DNA of 46,524 bases, taken from NCBI GenBank assembly GCA_004322005.1, contig SCRF01000111.1, positions 1-46,524 on the forward strand, read 5' to 3'. The number at the start of each line of letters is the position of its first letter. Within the stretch, counting starts at the first letter, position 1. This DNA is from Rhodanobacter sp. (lineage in GTDB: Bacteria > Pseudomonadota > Gammaproteobacteria > Xanthomonadales > Rhodanobacteraceae). Position numbers and translations under genes: made by a program. This document shows positions 38,631-46,524 of the stretch, piece by piece. The notes beneath the pieces were generated by a model. It was not told the DNA's origin. It searched no databases and saw only the letters and a program-made list of their open reading frames with translations.

Positions 38631-38822
38631 GTCCTGTTTCCGCCATCAACGCATGAATGATGCTTGCCCATGCATGCCCAACCCGACCGGGGAGGTGCCC
38701 GCCAGAACCGCCGCCGCGAGGCAAGCCACGCAGGTGGCGCCGGCCGCGCACCGGGGGTCGAGTGTGTCCGAGCCCGCCGCCCTCGGCAAGCACGGCGGGC
38801 GTCGTCCGGCACGATGGTCGTG

Positions 38823-38837
38823 GCAACCGACCTGCCG
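38823..38837 (-). promoter_or_regulatory. sigma-54-like promoter motif toward the kinase operon
   Basis: Minus strand CGGCAGGTCGGTTGC: GG and GC are ten bases apart, the -12 is TTGC, and the -24 (CGGCAGG) matches TGGCACG at five of seven positions. The start would fall about 180 bases before the kinase GTG. Confidence 0.4.
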
Positions 38838-38872
38838 AGGCCGCCGGCGCGGCGAGTTGCCTCGATCATGCA

Positions 38873-38895
38873 GTGCCAAGCCGGCTTGCTGGCAC
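38873..38895. promoter_or_regulatory. 23-bp palindrome, candidate enhancer site
   Basis: Outer arms GTGCCA and TGGCAC enclose the self-complementary AAGCCGGCTT. It lies 36 bases beyond the kinase-side motif and 62 bases before the porin-side motif, a plausible position for an activator dimer serving both directions. Confidence 0.45.
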
Positions 38896-38956
38896 TTTGC
38901 GGATATCCCCGATAAAGTCCCGCGGGACGCGTCACCGGGCCGATCCCGGATCGCTC

Positions 38957-38972
38957 CGGAAGGCAGCTTGCA
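38957..38972 (+). promoter_or_regulatory. sigma-54-like promoter motif toward the porin
   Basis: CGGAAGGCAGCTTGCA has a perfect -12 (TTGCA) and the GG/GC spacing of ten bases, but a poor -24 (CGGAAGG). The start would fall about 110 bases before the porin. Confidence 0.3.
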
Positions 38973-39091
38973 GACCCCGCGGCCACGATGCACTCACGCA
39001 AGGCTGCATCCGCTTGCTGCCGGTCATCCCCAGGACACTGCAGGCACACCCGCTCCGCTCCTCTCGGTTCCCGTCGCATGCACAAGCCATC

Positions 39092-40207
39092 ATGAGCATG
39101 AGGTCTCCGGCGCGTCACCCGCGATGCCACGGCATGATCGCCGCCTGGCTGGTCCTGATCGCGCTGGCCGGCATCTGTCCGGCCCGCGCCGCCAGCGGAG
39201 ATGCCGCCTGGCAGACGCAGCCGTATCAGCTTGGCCAGGGGCTGTACTTTCCGCAGCAGCGCCTGCGGATCGGCGGCTATGCCAATCTGCACTACTACGA
39301 TGTACGCGACCACCGCACCACCCTCGCCGTCAACGATCTGAGCCTGTTCCTGACCAAGGACATCGGAACCCGCTGGAAGCTGTTCACCGAGGTGGAAGCC
39401 AGCAACGTGCTGGCCGCCAATGGTGGCCAGTCGACCCGCCGCGACGCCGACATCGACGTCGAGCGCCTGTACGTCGATTATCTCACCCATCAGGGGATCA
39501 CCCTGCGCTTCGGCAAGTTCCTCACTCCGGTCGGGCAGTGGAACCTGATTCATGCCGACCCGCTGGTGTGGACCGTCTCGCGTCCGCTGGTGACCACGGC
39601 CGCATTTTCCGAGCATGCCACCGGGGCGATGATGCTGGGTACCGTGACGTTTCTCCATCATGACCTGGACTACTGGTTGTTCGCCGATGACAGCAAGTCT
39701 CTGGAGCCGGCCCGCAACCGCGACCTTGCCTACGATGCGTTCGGTGCCGACAGCTCGCTGCGGAACAATTTCCAGCATGCCGTGGGTGGGCGTGTGCTGT
39801 ATCACATGCTGGACGACCGGCTGAGTGTCGGCGCGTCGTATCTCGACTACGCCATCAGGCAACCGAACCAGCGCTATCGTCTCGTCGGCCTCGATTTCAG
39901 CTGGTCGGGCGAACACTTCAACCTCAGCGGCGAGGGGATCCATCGCACCAGCGCAGGCGCCGACGTCCCCGCTGAATACGGCGGCTTTCTGCAGACGGAA
40001 ATCCCGCTGGCACAACGCCTTTACCTGGTGGGCCGGTATGAGCACTACCGCAGTTCCATACCGCCGCAGAGCACGACGGTCCGGATCGTGGCGCTCAACT
40101 TCCACCTGCAGCCCGGCATCGTGCTCAAGCTCGAGCGACGCGACGGCGCGAACAACACCAGGCTGTCCCCCAGCGGCTGGCTTGCCGCCGTTGCGGTGCT
40201 GTTCTGA
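39092..40207 (+). CDS. outer-membrane beta-barrel porin-like protein
   Basis: A 371-residue secreted protein with a signal peptide (MIAAWLVLIALAGICPARA, ending about residue 33 from MSMRSPARHP). The rest alternates short amphipathic strands with aromatic girdle residues, for example RLRIGGYANLHYYDV, WKLFTEVEASNV, LRFGKFLTPVGQWNLI and LYLVGRYEHYRSS, and ends in the outer-membrane signature VAVLF. FGKFLTPVG is reminiscent of phosphate-selective (OprP/OprO-like) porins, but I cannot confirm the family. The start could be 39092, 39098 or 39134. A PstS-like gene begins 5 bases after the stop, so they form an operon. Confidence 0.8.
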   Translation: MSMRSPARHPRCHGMIAAWLVLIALAGICPARAASGDAAWQTQPYQLGQGLYFPQQRLRIGGYANLHYYDVRDHRTTLAVNDLSLFLTKDIGTRWKLFTEVEASNVLAANGGQSTRRDADIDVERLYVDYLTHQGITLRFGKFLTPVGQWNLIHADPLVWTVSRPLVTTAAFSEHATGAMMLGTVTFLHHDLDYWLFADDSKSLEPARNRDLAYDAFGADSSLRNNFQHAVGGRVLYHMLDDRLSVGASYLDYAIRQPNQRYRLVGLDFSWSGEHFNLSGEGIHRTSAGADVPAEYGGFLQTEIPLAQRLYLVGRYEHYRSSIPPQSTTVRIVALNFHLQPGIVLKLERRDGANNTRLSPSGWLAAVAVLF

Positions 40208-40212
40208 GATCC

Positions 40213-40719
40213 ATGACGCATCCTCGCCCAAGGCTGCTGGCAGCGCTGATCCTGCAGGGCACGTTGCTGCTGACCGACAGCATGCCCGCGCTGGCGGGCG
40301 AGACGCAGGTTGCGGTGATCGTTTCCAGTCGCGCGCCACGCGTCGCGTTCGACCGGGCCATGCTGCGTGCCATTTACCTGAAGAAGATCTTCATCGGCCA
40401 GAATGGCCGCCGACTCATTCCGGTCAACCTGCCGCCCGGCAATCCGCTGCGCGACGCCTTCTCCCATGCCCTGATCGACATGCGCGATGCGCAACTGCAG
40501 GAGTACTGGAACCGGCAGTATTTTCAAGGCATCAGCCCGCCCTACGTGCTCGGATCGCAAAAAGCGGTCGTGCGCTTTGTGGCCGGAACCCCGGGGGCCA
40601 TCGGCTATGTCTGGCCCTGCCATGTGGATTCGAGTGTCCATGCGGTGCTGATGATTTCACTGCCCACTCCGGTCGCCGGACCGGACCCGGAGGCATGCCC
40701 GGCAAATCCGCAGCCCTGA
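40213..40719 (+). CDS. small PstS-like periplasmic binding protein
   Basis: A 168-residue protein with a signal peptide (LLAALILQGTLLLTDSMPALA, to about 28) and one domain of the phosphate-binding (PBP-like) type. Family-like segments are LRAIYLKKIFIGQNGRRLIPVNLPPGNPLRDAFSHAL, read as LRAIYLKK, RLIPVNLPPGNPLR and DAFSHAL, then YWNRQYFQGISPPYVLGS and RFVAGTPGAIGYV. It is half the length of true PstS, as in the short family often beside two-component or porin genes and lacking ABC permeases. Five bases separate it from the porin. It may deliver ligand to, or shape signalling by, the dCache kinase; this is inference. Confidence 0.82.
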   Translation: MTHPRPRLLAALILQGTLLLTDSMPALAGETQVAVIVSSRAPRVAFDRAMLRAIYLKKIFIGQNGRRLIPVNLPPGNPLRDAFSHALIDMRDAQLQEYWNRQYFQGISPPYVLGSQKAVVRFVAGTPGAIGYVWPCHVDSSVHAVLMISLPTPVAGPDPEACPANPQP

Positions 40720-40738
40720 CCGGCCTTCAACCAGCTAT

Positions 40739-40765
40739 CGACAATTCGTGCAGACAAATCTTGCG
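40739..40765 (+). repeat. right copy of the 27-bp inverted repeat
   Basis: Inverted copy of 35372-35398 with a single mismatch, 5.3 kb away. It lies 19 bases after the PstS-like gene and forms the first codons of the hemolysin fragment. Confidence 0.8.
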
Positions 40766-40895
40766 CGCCGCAAAGTCCGCCGGGCCTATGGCGCCGACGT
40801 TCAGTTGTATTGCCCGACGCTGCTGAGCTTTCGCGACGACGACCGCCAGCGAGCCGAGGTGCGCCGGTCCAGTCGTGCTGCGGTGGTTACTGATG
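40739..40895 (+). pseudogene. thermostable hemolysin-like fragment
   Basis: One frame gives RQFVQTNLARRKVRRAYGAD, then VQLYCPTLLSFRDDDRQRA, resembling the N-terminal part of thermostable-hemolysin (acyltransferase-like) proteins (RRxYGA, PxLLxFRDxDG). The usual GLR.A....LFLE block is missing and the frame decays at about 40866. There is no credible start, and only about 50 of roughly 200 residues remain. Confidence 0.55.
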
Positions 40896-41230
40896 CGACG
40901 GATCCTGCAACGGCTGGCCGATCATGCCCGGCTGCGAGGCGCGCACGCGGCGCTGGTCGATGACCGCACGGAACTCGATTACGCAGCCCTGCAGCAGGCC
41001 ATCGTCACGGCCGCCGATGCGCTCGACGGCAAGCGGGTGGCGCTGCTGCCGGACAACGGCTGTGCCTGGGCGTATGCCATGCCATCGCCGAGGTGACGCT
41101 TGCGCTGAGCCATGCGGCAAATGCCGGCGCAGCGGATCGCAGCAACCGTCCCGGCGCGGACCGGGTCGGCAGTGTCGGTCGACCGCTCGCGCATGTCCGG
41201 GTCAGGATCGCCGATGACGGCGAGATCATG
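40896..41230 (+). pseudogene. AMP-dependent acyl-CoA ligase remnant with internal deletion
   Basis: The N-terminal part MRRILQRLADHARLRGAHAA, DDRTELDYAALQQAI and KRVALLPDNGCAWA is that of an acyl-CoA synthetase (ANL family). It then breaks. In another frame a C-terminal block follows: SNRPGADRVGSVGRPLAHV and RVRIADDGEIMV, typical of the region after the ANL YG-x-SE motif. About 300 residues between them, including the P-loop and A5 motif, are gone. Confidence 0.65.
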
Positions 41231-41231
41231 G

Positions 41232-41330
41232 TCGCCGAATATGTGACCTTCCTGGGCCAGGCCTACCACCACGTCAGTCAAACGGGGCCGCTGCTGATGG
41301 GGGCGGGCTACCACTTGCCTGCAGGACCGT
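41232..41330 (+). pseudogene. TenA-like / iron-containing redox enzyme fragment
   Basis: Directly after the ligase piece the same frame reads YVTFLGQAYHHVSQTGPLLM and GAGYHLPAG, which resembles the FLGxAYHHVxHTVPLMM segment of TenA-like di-iron proteins found in the same gene cluster as thermostable hemolysin. Only about 30 residues are recognisable. Assignment is from memory of the family. Confidence 0.45.
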
Positions 41331-41389
41331 CGCGCACTGATCCACTGCGCCAACCAGTTCTACCGGTTGTACGGCGACATCTTCCATTC

Positions 41390-41640
41390 CAGATCGTGAA
41401 CATCGGCTCGATGTTCGGCAGCATCGGCTTCCCCGGCTTCGCTACCTACTCGACCAGCAAGTTCGCTCTGCGGGGGATTCTCCCAGGCGCTGCGGCGCGA
41501 ACTGGCGAATTCGCTGATCGTGATCACCTACGTCTCCCCACGCGCGGTCAAGACGCCCTTCAACCCCAACGCAGTCCATACCATGGCGGCGCGCGGCACA
41601 TCGAAGACCGGTCCGGGCAACCCATTCTGCGGAGACGCGC
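41390..41640 (+). pseudogene. short-chain dehydrogenase C-terminal fragment, frameshifted
   Basis: IVNIGSMFGSIGFPGFATYS, then TSKFALRG, contains the SDR active site Ser and YSTSK. A one-base excess in a run of five Gs (41472-41476) shifts the frame; removing one G restores FSQALRRELANSLIVITYVS and PRAVKTPFNPNAV, the expected SDR continuation. The N-terminal cofactor half is absent. Confidence 0.7.
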
Positions 41641-42015
41641 TAAAAAATGACGCTGCACTGATGAAAAACCCGGCCGGCACTTCTGTGATGCAGCTCGCAT
41701 CCACTGCGAAAAATTCCCATAGACACCCCCGCGCCCCTGGCCATACCTTCCAGGGGTTCGTCAAAGGGGAGTCTGGCGAATGATCCCGTCACGGTGACAT
41801 CGGCTTCGAGGTCGACGCCGCCCTGATCAAAAGCATGTCCATGTGCCGGATTCGGTTGGAGAGCCGATCGCAGAGCAGCAGCCATGAACGTTCGCGGGAT
41901 CGTTTTGCATTCCTGGAAATAAACCAGTCGTCGCGCAATTAGCGACATGTCCTTAGCTTGGGATCCACGCGATCGCATCAAGTCGGTTTGTCCTGAAAAA
42001 TCATTGGGGTGTCAT
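41641..42015. other. spacer before the PKD protein
   Basis: About 375 bases with no supported gene; the SDR-derived frame peters out by 41783. A small inverted repeat GTCGC/GCGAC flanks GCAATTA near 41927-41943. No clear promoter can be named. Confidence 0.5.
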
Positions 42016-44490
42016 ATGTCTGGATATTCGAAAAGCAGTCTGTTCAAAGCGGTTGCGGCCTCAGCCTTGCTGAGCCTTACCGCCAGTGCAGCCTTTGCCA
42101 ACGGCAACGGCAACGGCAACATGCAACAAACGGTCAATCCCTACGCACCGGCTTACGGGCACGCCTACCGCCACGGCGCGGTTCCCACCAGGGAAGCCCA
42201 CAACCGGATGAAGCAGTACGAGTCGCTGCACGCAACCTACGCGGCCACGACCGCTGCGGCTACCGGCGCAAAAACCCTCAGCTACGGCGGCGGCGTCGAC
42301 GGCATCGGTGTCACCAGCGGCACGCCGAAGGTCTATATCGTCGTCTACGGCAGCCAGTGGGGTACCTCCGGCACCGACAGCAGCGGCAACATGACCCTGT
42401 CCAACGACCCGGTCGGCGCCGTGCCCTACATGCAGAAGTTGTTCAAGAATCTGGGTACCGGCGGCGAGCTGTGGTCGGGCGTGATGACCCAGTATTGCGA
42501 TGGCTCGCTGGTGAGCAACGGTGCCACCTCATGCCCGTCGGGCGCTCCGCACATCGGCTACCCGACCGGCGGCGCCTATGCCGGCATCTGGTACGACAAC
42601 TCGGCCTCTTCGCCGCAGCAGGCCACTGGCGCTCAGCTGGCCCAGGAGGCGATCAAGGCCGCGCAGCATTTCGGCAACACCACCGCGGCATCCAACCGCT
42701 ACGTGCAGTACGTGATCCTGTCGCCCAGCGGAACCACCCCGGACGGGTTCAATACGTCCAGCGGCAACTTCTGCGCCTGGCATGACTGGAACGGCGACCA
42801 GAGCGTCACCTCCCCGGTCGGCGACGTGGCGTTCACCAACATGCCCTACGTCTACGATGCCGGCACCAGCTGCGGCACGGGCTCGGTCAATGGCAGCACC
42901 GCACAAGGCAACCTCGACGGCTTCTCCATTGTCGAGGGCCACGAGTACGCCGAGACGCTGACCGACCAGAACCCCGCCGGCGGCTGGACCAACCACGTCA
43001 GCGGCTCGGCCAGCAGCGGCCAGGAAAACGGTGACGAGTGCGCCTGGATCTCCTCCGGCCAGGGCGCCACGGCGAACGTGGTGATGGGCGGCGGGACCTT
43101 CCCGATGCAGAGCACCTGGTCCAACGACACCAACGAGTGCGACATCACGCACCCGATCGTCGGCGGCAGCACCGGCGGCACACCGGTGGCGAACTTCAGC
43201 GACACGATCAGCGGCCTGACCGTGAACTTCACCGACAGCTCCACCGACACCGGCGGCACGATCTCCTCGCGCTCGTGGAACTTCGGCGACGGCAGCAGCT
43301 CGACCGCGACCAACCCGAGCCACACCTACACCGCCGCGGGTACCTACAGCGTGGCCCTGACGGTGACCGACAGCACCGGCGCCACCAACACCAAGACGCA
43401 GTCGGTGACGGTCTCCAGCAGCGGCGGTGGCGGCGGCAGCGTGCTGCAGAATGGCGTGCCGCTGACCGGCCTGGCTGCCGCGACCGGTGCCCAGCTGAAC
43501 TACACCGTGGTCATTCCTTCGGGCGCAAGCAACCTGGTGATCGCCATCTCCGGCGGCACCGGCGATGCGGATCTGTACACCAAGTTCGGTTCCGCACCGA
43601 CCCTGAGCAGCTATGACTGCCGTCCGTACATCACCGGCAACAACGAAAGCTGCACCGTGGCCGCGCCGCAGGCAGGCACCTACTACGTCATGCTGAACGG
43701 CTATGCCGCGTTCTCCGGCGTCACCCTGCAGGCCACCTGGAGCACCAGCACCGCCGGCACGCCGGTGGCGAACTTCAGCGACACGATCAGCGGCCTGACC
43801 GTGAACTTCACCGACAGCTCCACCGACACCGGCGGCACGATCTCCTCGCGCTCGTGGAACTTCGGCGATGGCAGCAGCTCGACCGCGACCAACCCGAGCC
43901 ACAGCTACGCCGCCGCGGGCACCTACAGCGTCTCGCTGAAAGTGACCGACAGCACCGGGGCGACCAACACCAAGACGCAGTCGGTGACGGTCGCCAGCGG
44001 TGGCGGTGGCTCGGCCCAGCTGCTCGGCAACACCGGTTTTGAAAGCGGCACGGCCGCCCCGTGGTCGATCAGTTCCGGCGTGCTCTGCAGCAACAGCACC
44101 TGCTCCGGTCAAACCGCTCATGCCGGCAGCTGGTTCAGCTGGCTGGACGGCTACGGCAGCGCGCATACCGACACCGTGTCGCAGAGCGTGGCGATCACCG
44201 CCGGCAAGACCTCGGCGAACCTGTCGTACTACCTGCATATCGATACCGCCGAGACGACCACCTCCACCGCCTACGACAAGCTGACCGTGCAGGTGTACAG
44301 CAGCTCGGGCACCTTGCTGAAGACGCTGGCGACCTACTCGAACCTCAATGCCGCCAGCGGTTACGCGCTGCACACCAACAGCCTTGCCGCGTACATCGGC
44401 CAGACGGTGACGATCAAGTTCACCGGTACGGAAGACAGCTCGGCGCAGACCTCGTTCGTGCTGGACGACGTGACCTTGAACGTGCAGTAA
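42016..44490 (+). CDS. secreted PKD/PPC-domain protein with putative HExxE metalloprotease core
   Basis: 824 residues. A signal peptide (to about AAFA, 28) is followed by NGNGNGN. The N-terminal domain (about 60-385) has [11 protein letters not shown] and [17 protein letters not shown], with H309, E310 and E313 in an HExxE pattern, and later ENGDECAW (E337). This arrangement recalls secreted HExxE/EXO-like proteases with a downstream glutamate ligand, but I cannot confirm catalysis. Then follow PKD domain 1 (about 388-466), a PPC domain (about 476-575), PKD domain 2 (about 581-659) and a C-terminal beta-sandwich (about 668-824, [10 protein letters not shown]). The two PKD units are nearly identical in DNA. 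GGGGT precedes the ATG, and a strong terminator follows. Likely exported by type II secretion. Confidence 0.85.
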   Translation: MSGYSKSSLFKAVAASALLSLTASAAFANGNGNGNMQQTVNPYAPAYGHAYRHGAVPTREAHNRMKQYESLHATYAATTAAATGAKTLSYGGGVDGIGVTSGTPKVYIVVYGSQWGTSGTDSSGNMTLSNDPVGAVPYMQKLFKNLGTGGELWSGVMTQYCDGSLVSNGATSCPSGAPHIGYPTGGAYAGIWYDNSASSPQQATGAQLAQEAIKAAQHFGNTTAASNRYVQYVILSPSGTTPDGFNTSSGNFCAWHDWNGDQSVTSPVGDVAFTNMPYVYDAGTSCGTGSVNGSTAQGNLDGFSIVEGHEYAETLTDQNPAGGWTNHVSGSASSGQENGDECAWISSGQGATANVVMGGGTFPMQSTWSNDTNECDITHPIVGGSTGGTPVANFSDTISGLTVNFTDSSTDTGGTISSRSWNFGDGSSSTATNPSHTYTAAGTYSVALTVTDSTGATNTKTQSVTVSSSGGGGGSVLQNGVPLTGLAAATGAQLNYTVVIPSGASNLVIAISGGTGDADLYTKFGSAPTLSSYDCRPYITGNNESCTVAAPQAGTYYVMLNGYAAFSGVTLQATWSTSTAGTPVANFSDTISGLTVNFTDSSTDTGGTISSRSWNFGDGSSSTATNPSHSYAAAGTYSVSLKVTDSTGATNTKTQSVTVASGGGGSAQLLGNTGFESGTAAPWSISSGVLCSNSTCSGQTAHAGSWFSWLDGYGSAHTDTVSQSVAITAGKTSANLSYYLHIDTAETTTSTAYDKLTVQVYSSSGTLLKTLATYSNLNAASGYALHTNSLAAYIGQTVTIKFTGTEDSSAQTSFVLDDVTLNVQ
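43177..43412 (+). repeat. PKD repeat copy 1
   Basis: A 236-bp coding repeat, nearly identical to 43756-43991 (offset 579), with few differences, mostly in the second half. It encodes [20 protein letters not shown] and the PKD core [12 protein letters not shown]. Confidence 0.9.
43756..43991 (+). repeat. PKD repeat copy 2
   Basis: Second copy of the 236-bp PKD-coding repeat, downstream of the PPC domain. The near identity at synonymous positions points to recent duplication or gene conversion. Confidence 0.9.
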
Positions 44491-44544
44491 CGCGTCCAGG
44501 CGAAGACTGCGCTGCCAGCAGTCCACTCGCCACGACGATCCCCG

Positions 44545-44574
44545 GAGCCCGGCCGCTTGGCCGGGCTCTTTTTT
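44545..44574 (+). terminator. rho-independent terminator after the PKD gene
   Basis: GAGCCCGGCC (44545-44554), loop GCTT, GGCCGGGCTC (44559-44568), then TTTTTT: a textbook terminator, 54 bases after the stop codon. Confidence 0.93.
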
Positions 44575-44684
44575 GTCGTCGCGGCATGACCCGCGGACGG
44601 CAAACGACAGCCCTGCCCTGACAAAGCGCCCATGGTCGATGTCTGCGTTGTATCGTTCACGCTTTCCGACGACGGAGGCGACCG

Positions 44685-46070
44685 ATGTTCAAACGCATGC
44701 CCTTGCTGTGGTTCGCCCTGCTGGGCGCAGCCAGCGCCAGTCAGGCAGCGATGCCGGTCGTGCCACGCGAACAGCCGGCACTGCACGCACTGGCCAGCGC
44801 GCCGAGCGAGGCGGAACTGCGCGCCACGATCACGCGGCTGGTGAGCTTCGGCACCCGCCATACGTTGTCGGACACGAAGTCCGACAGCCGCGGCATCGGC
44901 GCCGCGCGGCGCTGGGTAAAGTCGCGCTTCGAGGCCATCGCCAGGGACTGCGGTGGCTGCATCGAGGTGGTCACGCCTTCGCAGATAGTCACCGGCAAGC
45001 GCATCCCGAACCCGACCGAGGTGATGGACGTGGTCGCGATCAAGCGCGGCAAAGGCGACCCCAAACGGGTGATCGTGATGAGCGGCCATCTCGATTCGCG
45101 CGTCACCGACATCATGAACAGCCGCAGCGACGCGCCCGGCGCCAATGACGACGCCTCCGGCGTGGCCGCACTGATCGAGGCGGCGCGCCTGCTGTCGAAA
45201 CAGGACAGCGACGCCACCCTGGTCTTCGCCGCGCTGTCCGGCGAGGAGCAGGGGCTGTACGGCGGCAAGGTACTGGCCGACTACGCCGTCGCGCAGGGCT
45301 GGCAGGTCGAGGCCGATCTGAACAACGACATCATCGGCAACAGCCGCGGCCAGAACGGGGTGCTCGACAGCACCACGGTGCGGGTGTTCTCCGAGGGCAC
45401 CAAGAGCAACGAGACCGCGGCGCAGGCGAACTACCGGCGCTACCACGGCGGCGAGGTGGATTCGCCTTCGCGCAACCTGGCCCGCTACATGGCCACGCTG
45501 GCCGACGGCTATCTGCCCGATCTGCGGGTGCGGATGATCTATCGCACCGACCGCTTCGGTCGCGGCGGCGATCAGGTGGAATTTCTGGAAGCCGGCTTCC
45601 CCGCCGTACGCGTCACCGAAGCACATGAGGATTACACCCGCCAGCACCAGGATCTGCGTACCGAGCGCGGCGTATCCTACGGCGACACCATCGCCGGCAT
45701 CGACTTCCGCTACCTGGCCCGCGTCACCGCGCTCAACACCCTCACCATGGCCGCGCTCAGCCGGGCACCGGCGCCACCCACCGGGGTCGCCATCGCGGGT
45801 GCCGTGGCCACCGACACCACCGTCAAGTGGAACAAGGTTCCCGGTGCCGCCGGCTATCGCGTGCATTGGCGCGACACCACGGCACCGCAATGGCAGTACG
45901 CACGCGCCGTCGGCATTGTCGACCACGCGGTACTGCGCGATGTGGTGATCGACGACTGGTTCTTCGGCGTCTCGTCCGTGTCGGCCGATGGCTACGAAAG
46001 CCCGGTGGTCTTTCCCGGCTTCGCCGGCAGCTTCGAGCGTTCGCCGCCGTCCGCGGCCGCAGCCCAGTAA
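44685..46070 (+). CDS. secreted M28 family zinc aminopeptidase
   Basis: 461 residues with a signal peptide (to about AASASQA, 21). The M28 catalytic set is complete: H135-L-D137 (SGHLDS), bridging D155 in PGANDDASG, catalytic pair E187-E188 (SGEEQG), D215 in NNDIIGN, and a late histidine H314 or H321 in EAHEDYTRQHQ. A fibronectin-III-like domain (about 370-452, GYRVHWRD) follows, as in some secreted bacterial aminopeptidases. GGAGG (44674-44678) sits seven bases before the ATG. With the preceding PKD protein it suggests an exported protein-degrading pair. Confidence 0.92.
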   Translation: MFKRMPLLWFALLGAASASQAAMPVVPREQPALHALASAPSEAELRATITRLVSFGTRHTLSDTKSDSRGIGAARRWVKSRFEAIARDCGGCIEVVTPSQIVTGKRIPNPTEVMDVVAIKRGKGDPKRVIVMSGHLDSRVTDIMNSRSDAPGANDDASGVAALIEAARLLSKQDSDATLVFAALSGEEQGLYGGKVLADYAVAQGWQVEADLNNDIIGNSRGQNGVLDSTTVRVFSEGTKSNETAAQANYRRYHGGEVDSPSRNLARYMATLADGYLPDLRVRMIYRTDRFGRGGDQVEFLEAGFPAVRVTEAHEDYTRQHQDLRTERGVSYGDTIAGIDFRYLARVTALNTLTMAALSRAPAPPTGVAIAGAVATDTTVKWNKVPGAAGYRVHWRDTTAPQWQYARAVGIVDHAVLRDVVIDDWFFGVSSVSADGYESPVVFPGFAGSFERSPPSAAAAQ

Positions 46071-46082
46071 CCGCAAGGGACA

Positions 46083-46102
46083 GCCCGGGCCCGTACCCGG
46101 GC
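46083..46102 (+). terminator. stem-loop after the M28 gene
   Basis: GCCCGGG (46083-46089) and CCCGGGC (46096-46102) form a 7-bp stem with a 6-base loop but no T-run, so it may stabilise the 3' end rather than terminate. Confidence 0.4.
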
Positions 46103-46120
46103 GCGTCGGCCCTGGCTGCT

Positions 46121-46316
46121 GTGGAGCGCACCTTGTGCGCGATCACGGGCCGTATCGCAGCATGTTTTCGCCCACAGGGTGGGCTCCTACGAAGCGGGGT
46201 TATTCGAGGCGCTCCTCAAACCTGCTGTAGAAGCGCACCTTGTGCGCGATCACGGGCCGTGTCGCAGCTTGTTTTCGCCCACAGGGTGGGCTCCTGCAAA
46301 TCGGGGTTATTCGGGG
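46121..46316. repeat. tandemly duplicated mixed REP doublet
   Basis: Two copies (46121-46209 and 46227-46316, period 106) each contain a GCGCACCTTGTGCGC unit followed by an inverted CCCACAGGGTGGGCTCCT unit, so each doublet joins two REP classes. The copies differ at several bases, including the GTAG head of the first (GTGG). Confidence 0.85.
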
Positions 46317-46387
46317 TACACGACAAGTGCCAGGAATCAGGTTGTTCGAGATTCCTTCAAGTCCGGTGGCACAGCACCAGCTCGGGC

Positions 46388-46524
46388 ACGTGCCGAAGTC
46401 GTCCAGTGCGATCTTGCAGCCGATCTTGCGCAAACGCGCCATGCAGCGCGCCACCTGCGTCAGCTGGCCCACCGCGACAGTCTCGGCGATCTCGAAACAC
46501 ACTCGTTCCGGCGGCACCCGATGG
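46388..46524 (-). pseudogene. EAL-domain (c-di-GMP phosphodiesterase) fragment
   Basis: The minus strand entering from the window edge reads PPERVCFEIAETVAVGQLTQ, then ARCMARLRKIGCKIALDDFGT, a clear EAL-domain segment (ExTE and DDFG motifs; here EIAET instead of EITET). After DDFGT the sequence stops matching (CPSWCCATGLEG) and the rest of the domain is missing; the open frame runs into REPs. The 5' part lies outside the window. This is a truncated gene, not a shortened functional one. Confidence 0.7.

Larger units (their letters stand above)
38631..39091. other. divergent kinase/porin regulatory spacer
   Basis: About 460 bases between the kinase start (minus) and the porin start (plus). No protein-like frame is visible. 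It holds two sigma-54-like motifs pointing outward and a 23-bp palindrome between them, listed separately. Confidence 0.6.

Noticed and set aside
38881-38900. Sigma-54 promoter at CTGGCACTTTGCGG
   Set aside because: The -24-like and -12-like parts are too close together (GG to GC spacing far below ten bases).

Overview
The window is chromosomal DNA of a GC-rich gammaproteobacterium, most likely of the order Lysobacterales (Xanthomonadales) and probably close to Rhodanobacter or Dyella. The basis is the high G+C, the protein sequences, the gene orders (tsaD/rpsU/yqeY/dnaG; the surf1-cox15-ctaB cytochrome oxidase cluster) and many GTAG-headed REP palindromes of the kind described from Stenotrophomonas. 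No species can be named from sequence alone.

Left part (1-9.6 kb): tsaD (minus) is divergent from rpsU, yqeY, a DUF1328 peptide, dnaG, a DedA protein and a bile-acid-symporter-like transporter (plus). dnaG carries an in-frame double-hairpin repeat. A BIME follows, then mgtA (minus) with a 750-base upstream region holding a well-initiated, proline-rich small ORF.

9.6-17.9 kb: an aa3-type cytochrome c oxidase cluster on the minus strand. Transcription order is DUF2244, ctaC, ctaD, a 35-residue membrane peptide, ctaE, then surf1, an Sco-like protein, cox15 and ctaB, with one small 'twin transmembrane' gene on the plus strand. No ctaG/cox11 is present. An FNR/ANR-like box lies between this cluster and the divergent putA.

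18-32.6 kb: proline catabolism (putA), a coniferyl-aldehyde-type dehydrogenase, rpmE2, a 129-bp MITE-like palindrome, recG, ridA, an EcsC-like protein, a folate set (pteridine reductase, folK, folB) around a YbdG-type MscS channel, dbpA and a glutaminyl-peptide cyclotransferase.

32.8-46.5 kb is the accessory end. It has two GT9 glycosyltransferases, then a four-gene module: a sigma-54 response regulator and a dCache sensor kinase (minus), and an outer-membrane porin and a small PstS-like periplasmic protein (plus). The divergent spacer has candidate sigma-54 promoters around a 23-bp palindrome. The module is bracketed by a 27-bp inverted repeat (one mismatch). The right-hand copy lies in the decayed remains of a thermostable hemolysin / AMP-ligase / TenA-like / SDR gene cluster compressed into about 0.9 kb. 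Then come a large secreted PKD-domain protein with a possible HExxE metalloprotease core, a secreted M28 aminopeptidase, tandem REP doublets and a broken EAL-domain gene at the edge.

The most noteworthy observations are the bracketed two-component/porin/binding-protein module, the compressed pseudogene cluster, the repeat inside dnaG, the possible leader peptide of mgtA, and the ctaG-less oxidase cluster. All functional statements rest on motif recognition and memory of families; no searches were run.
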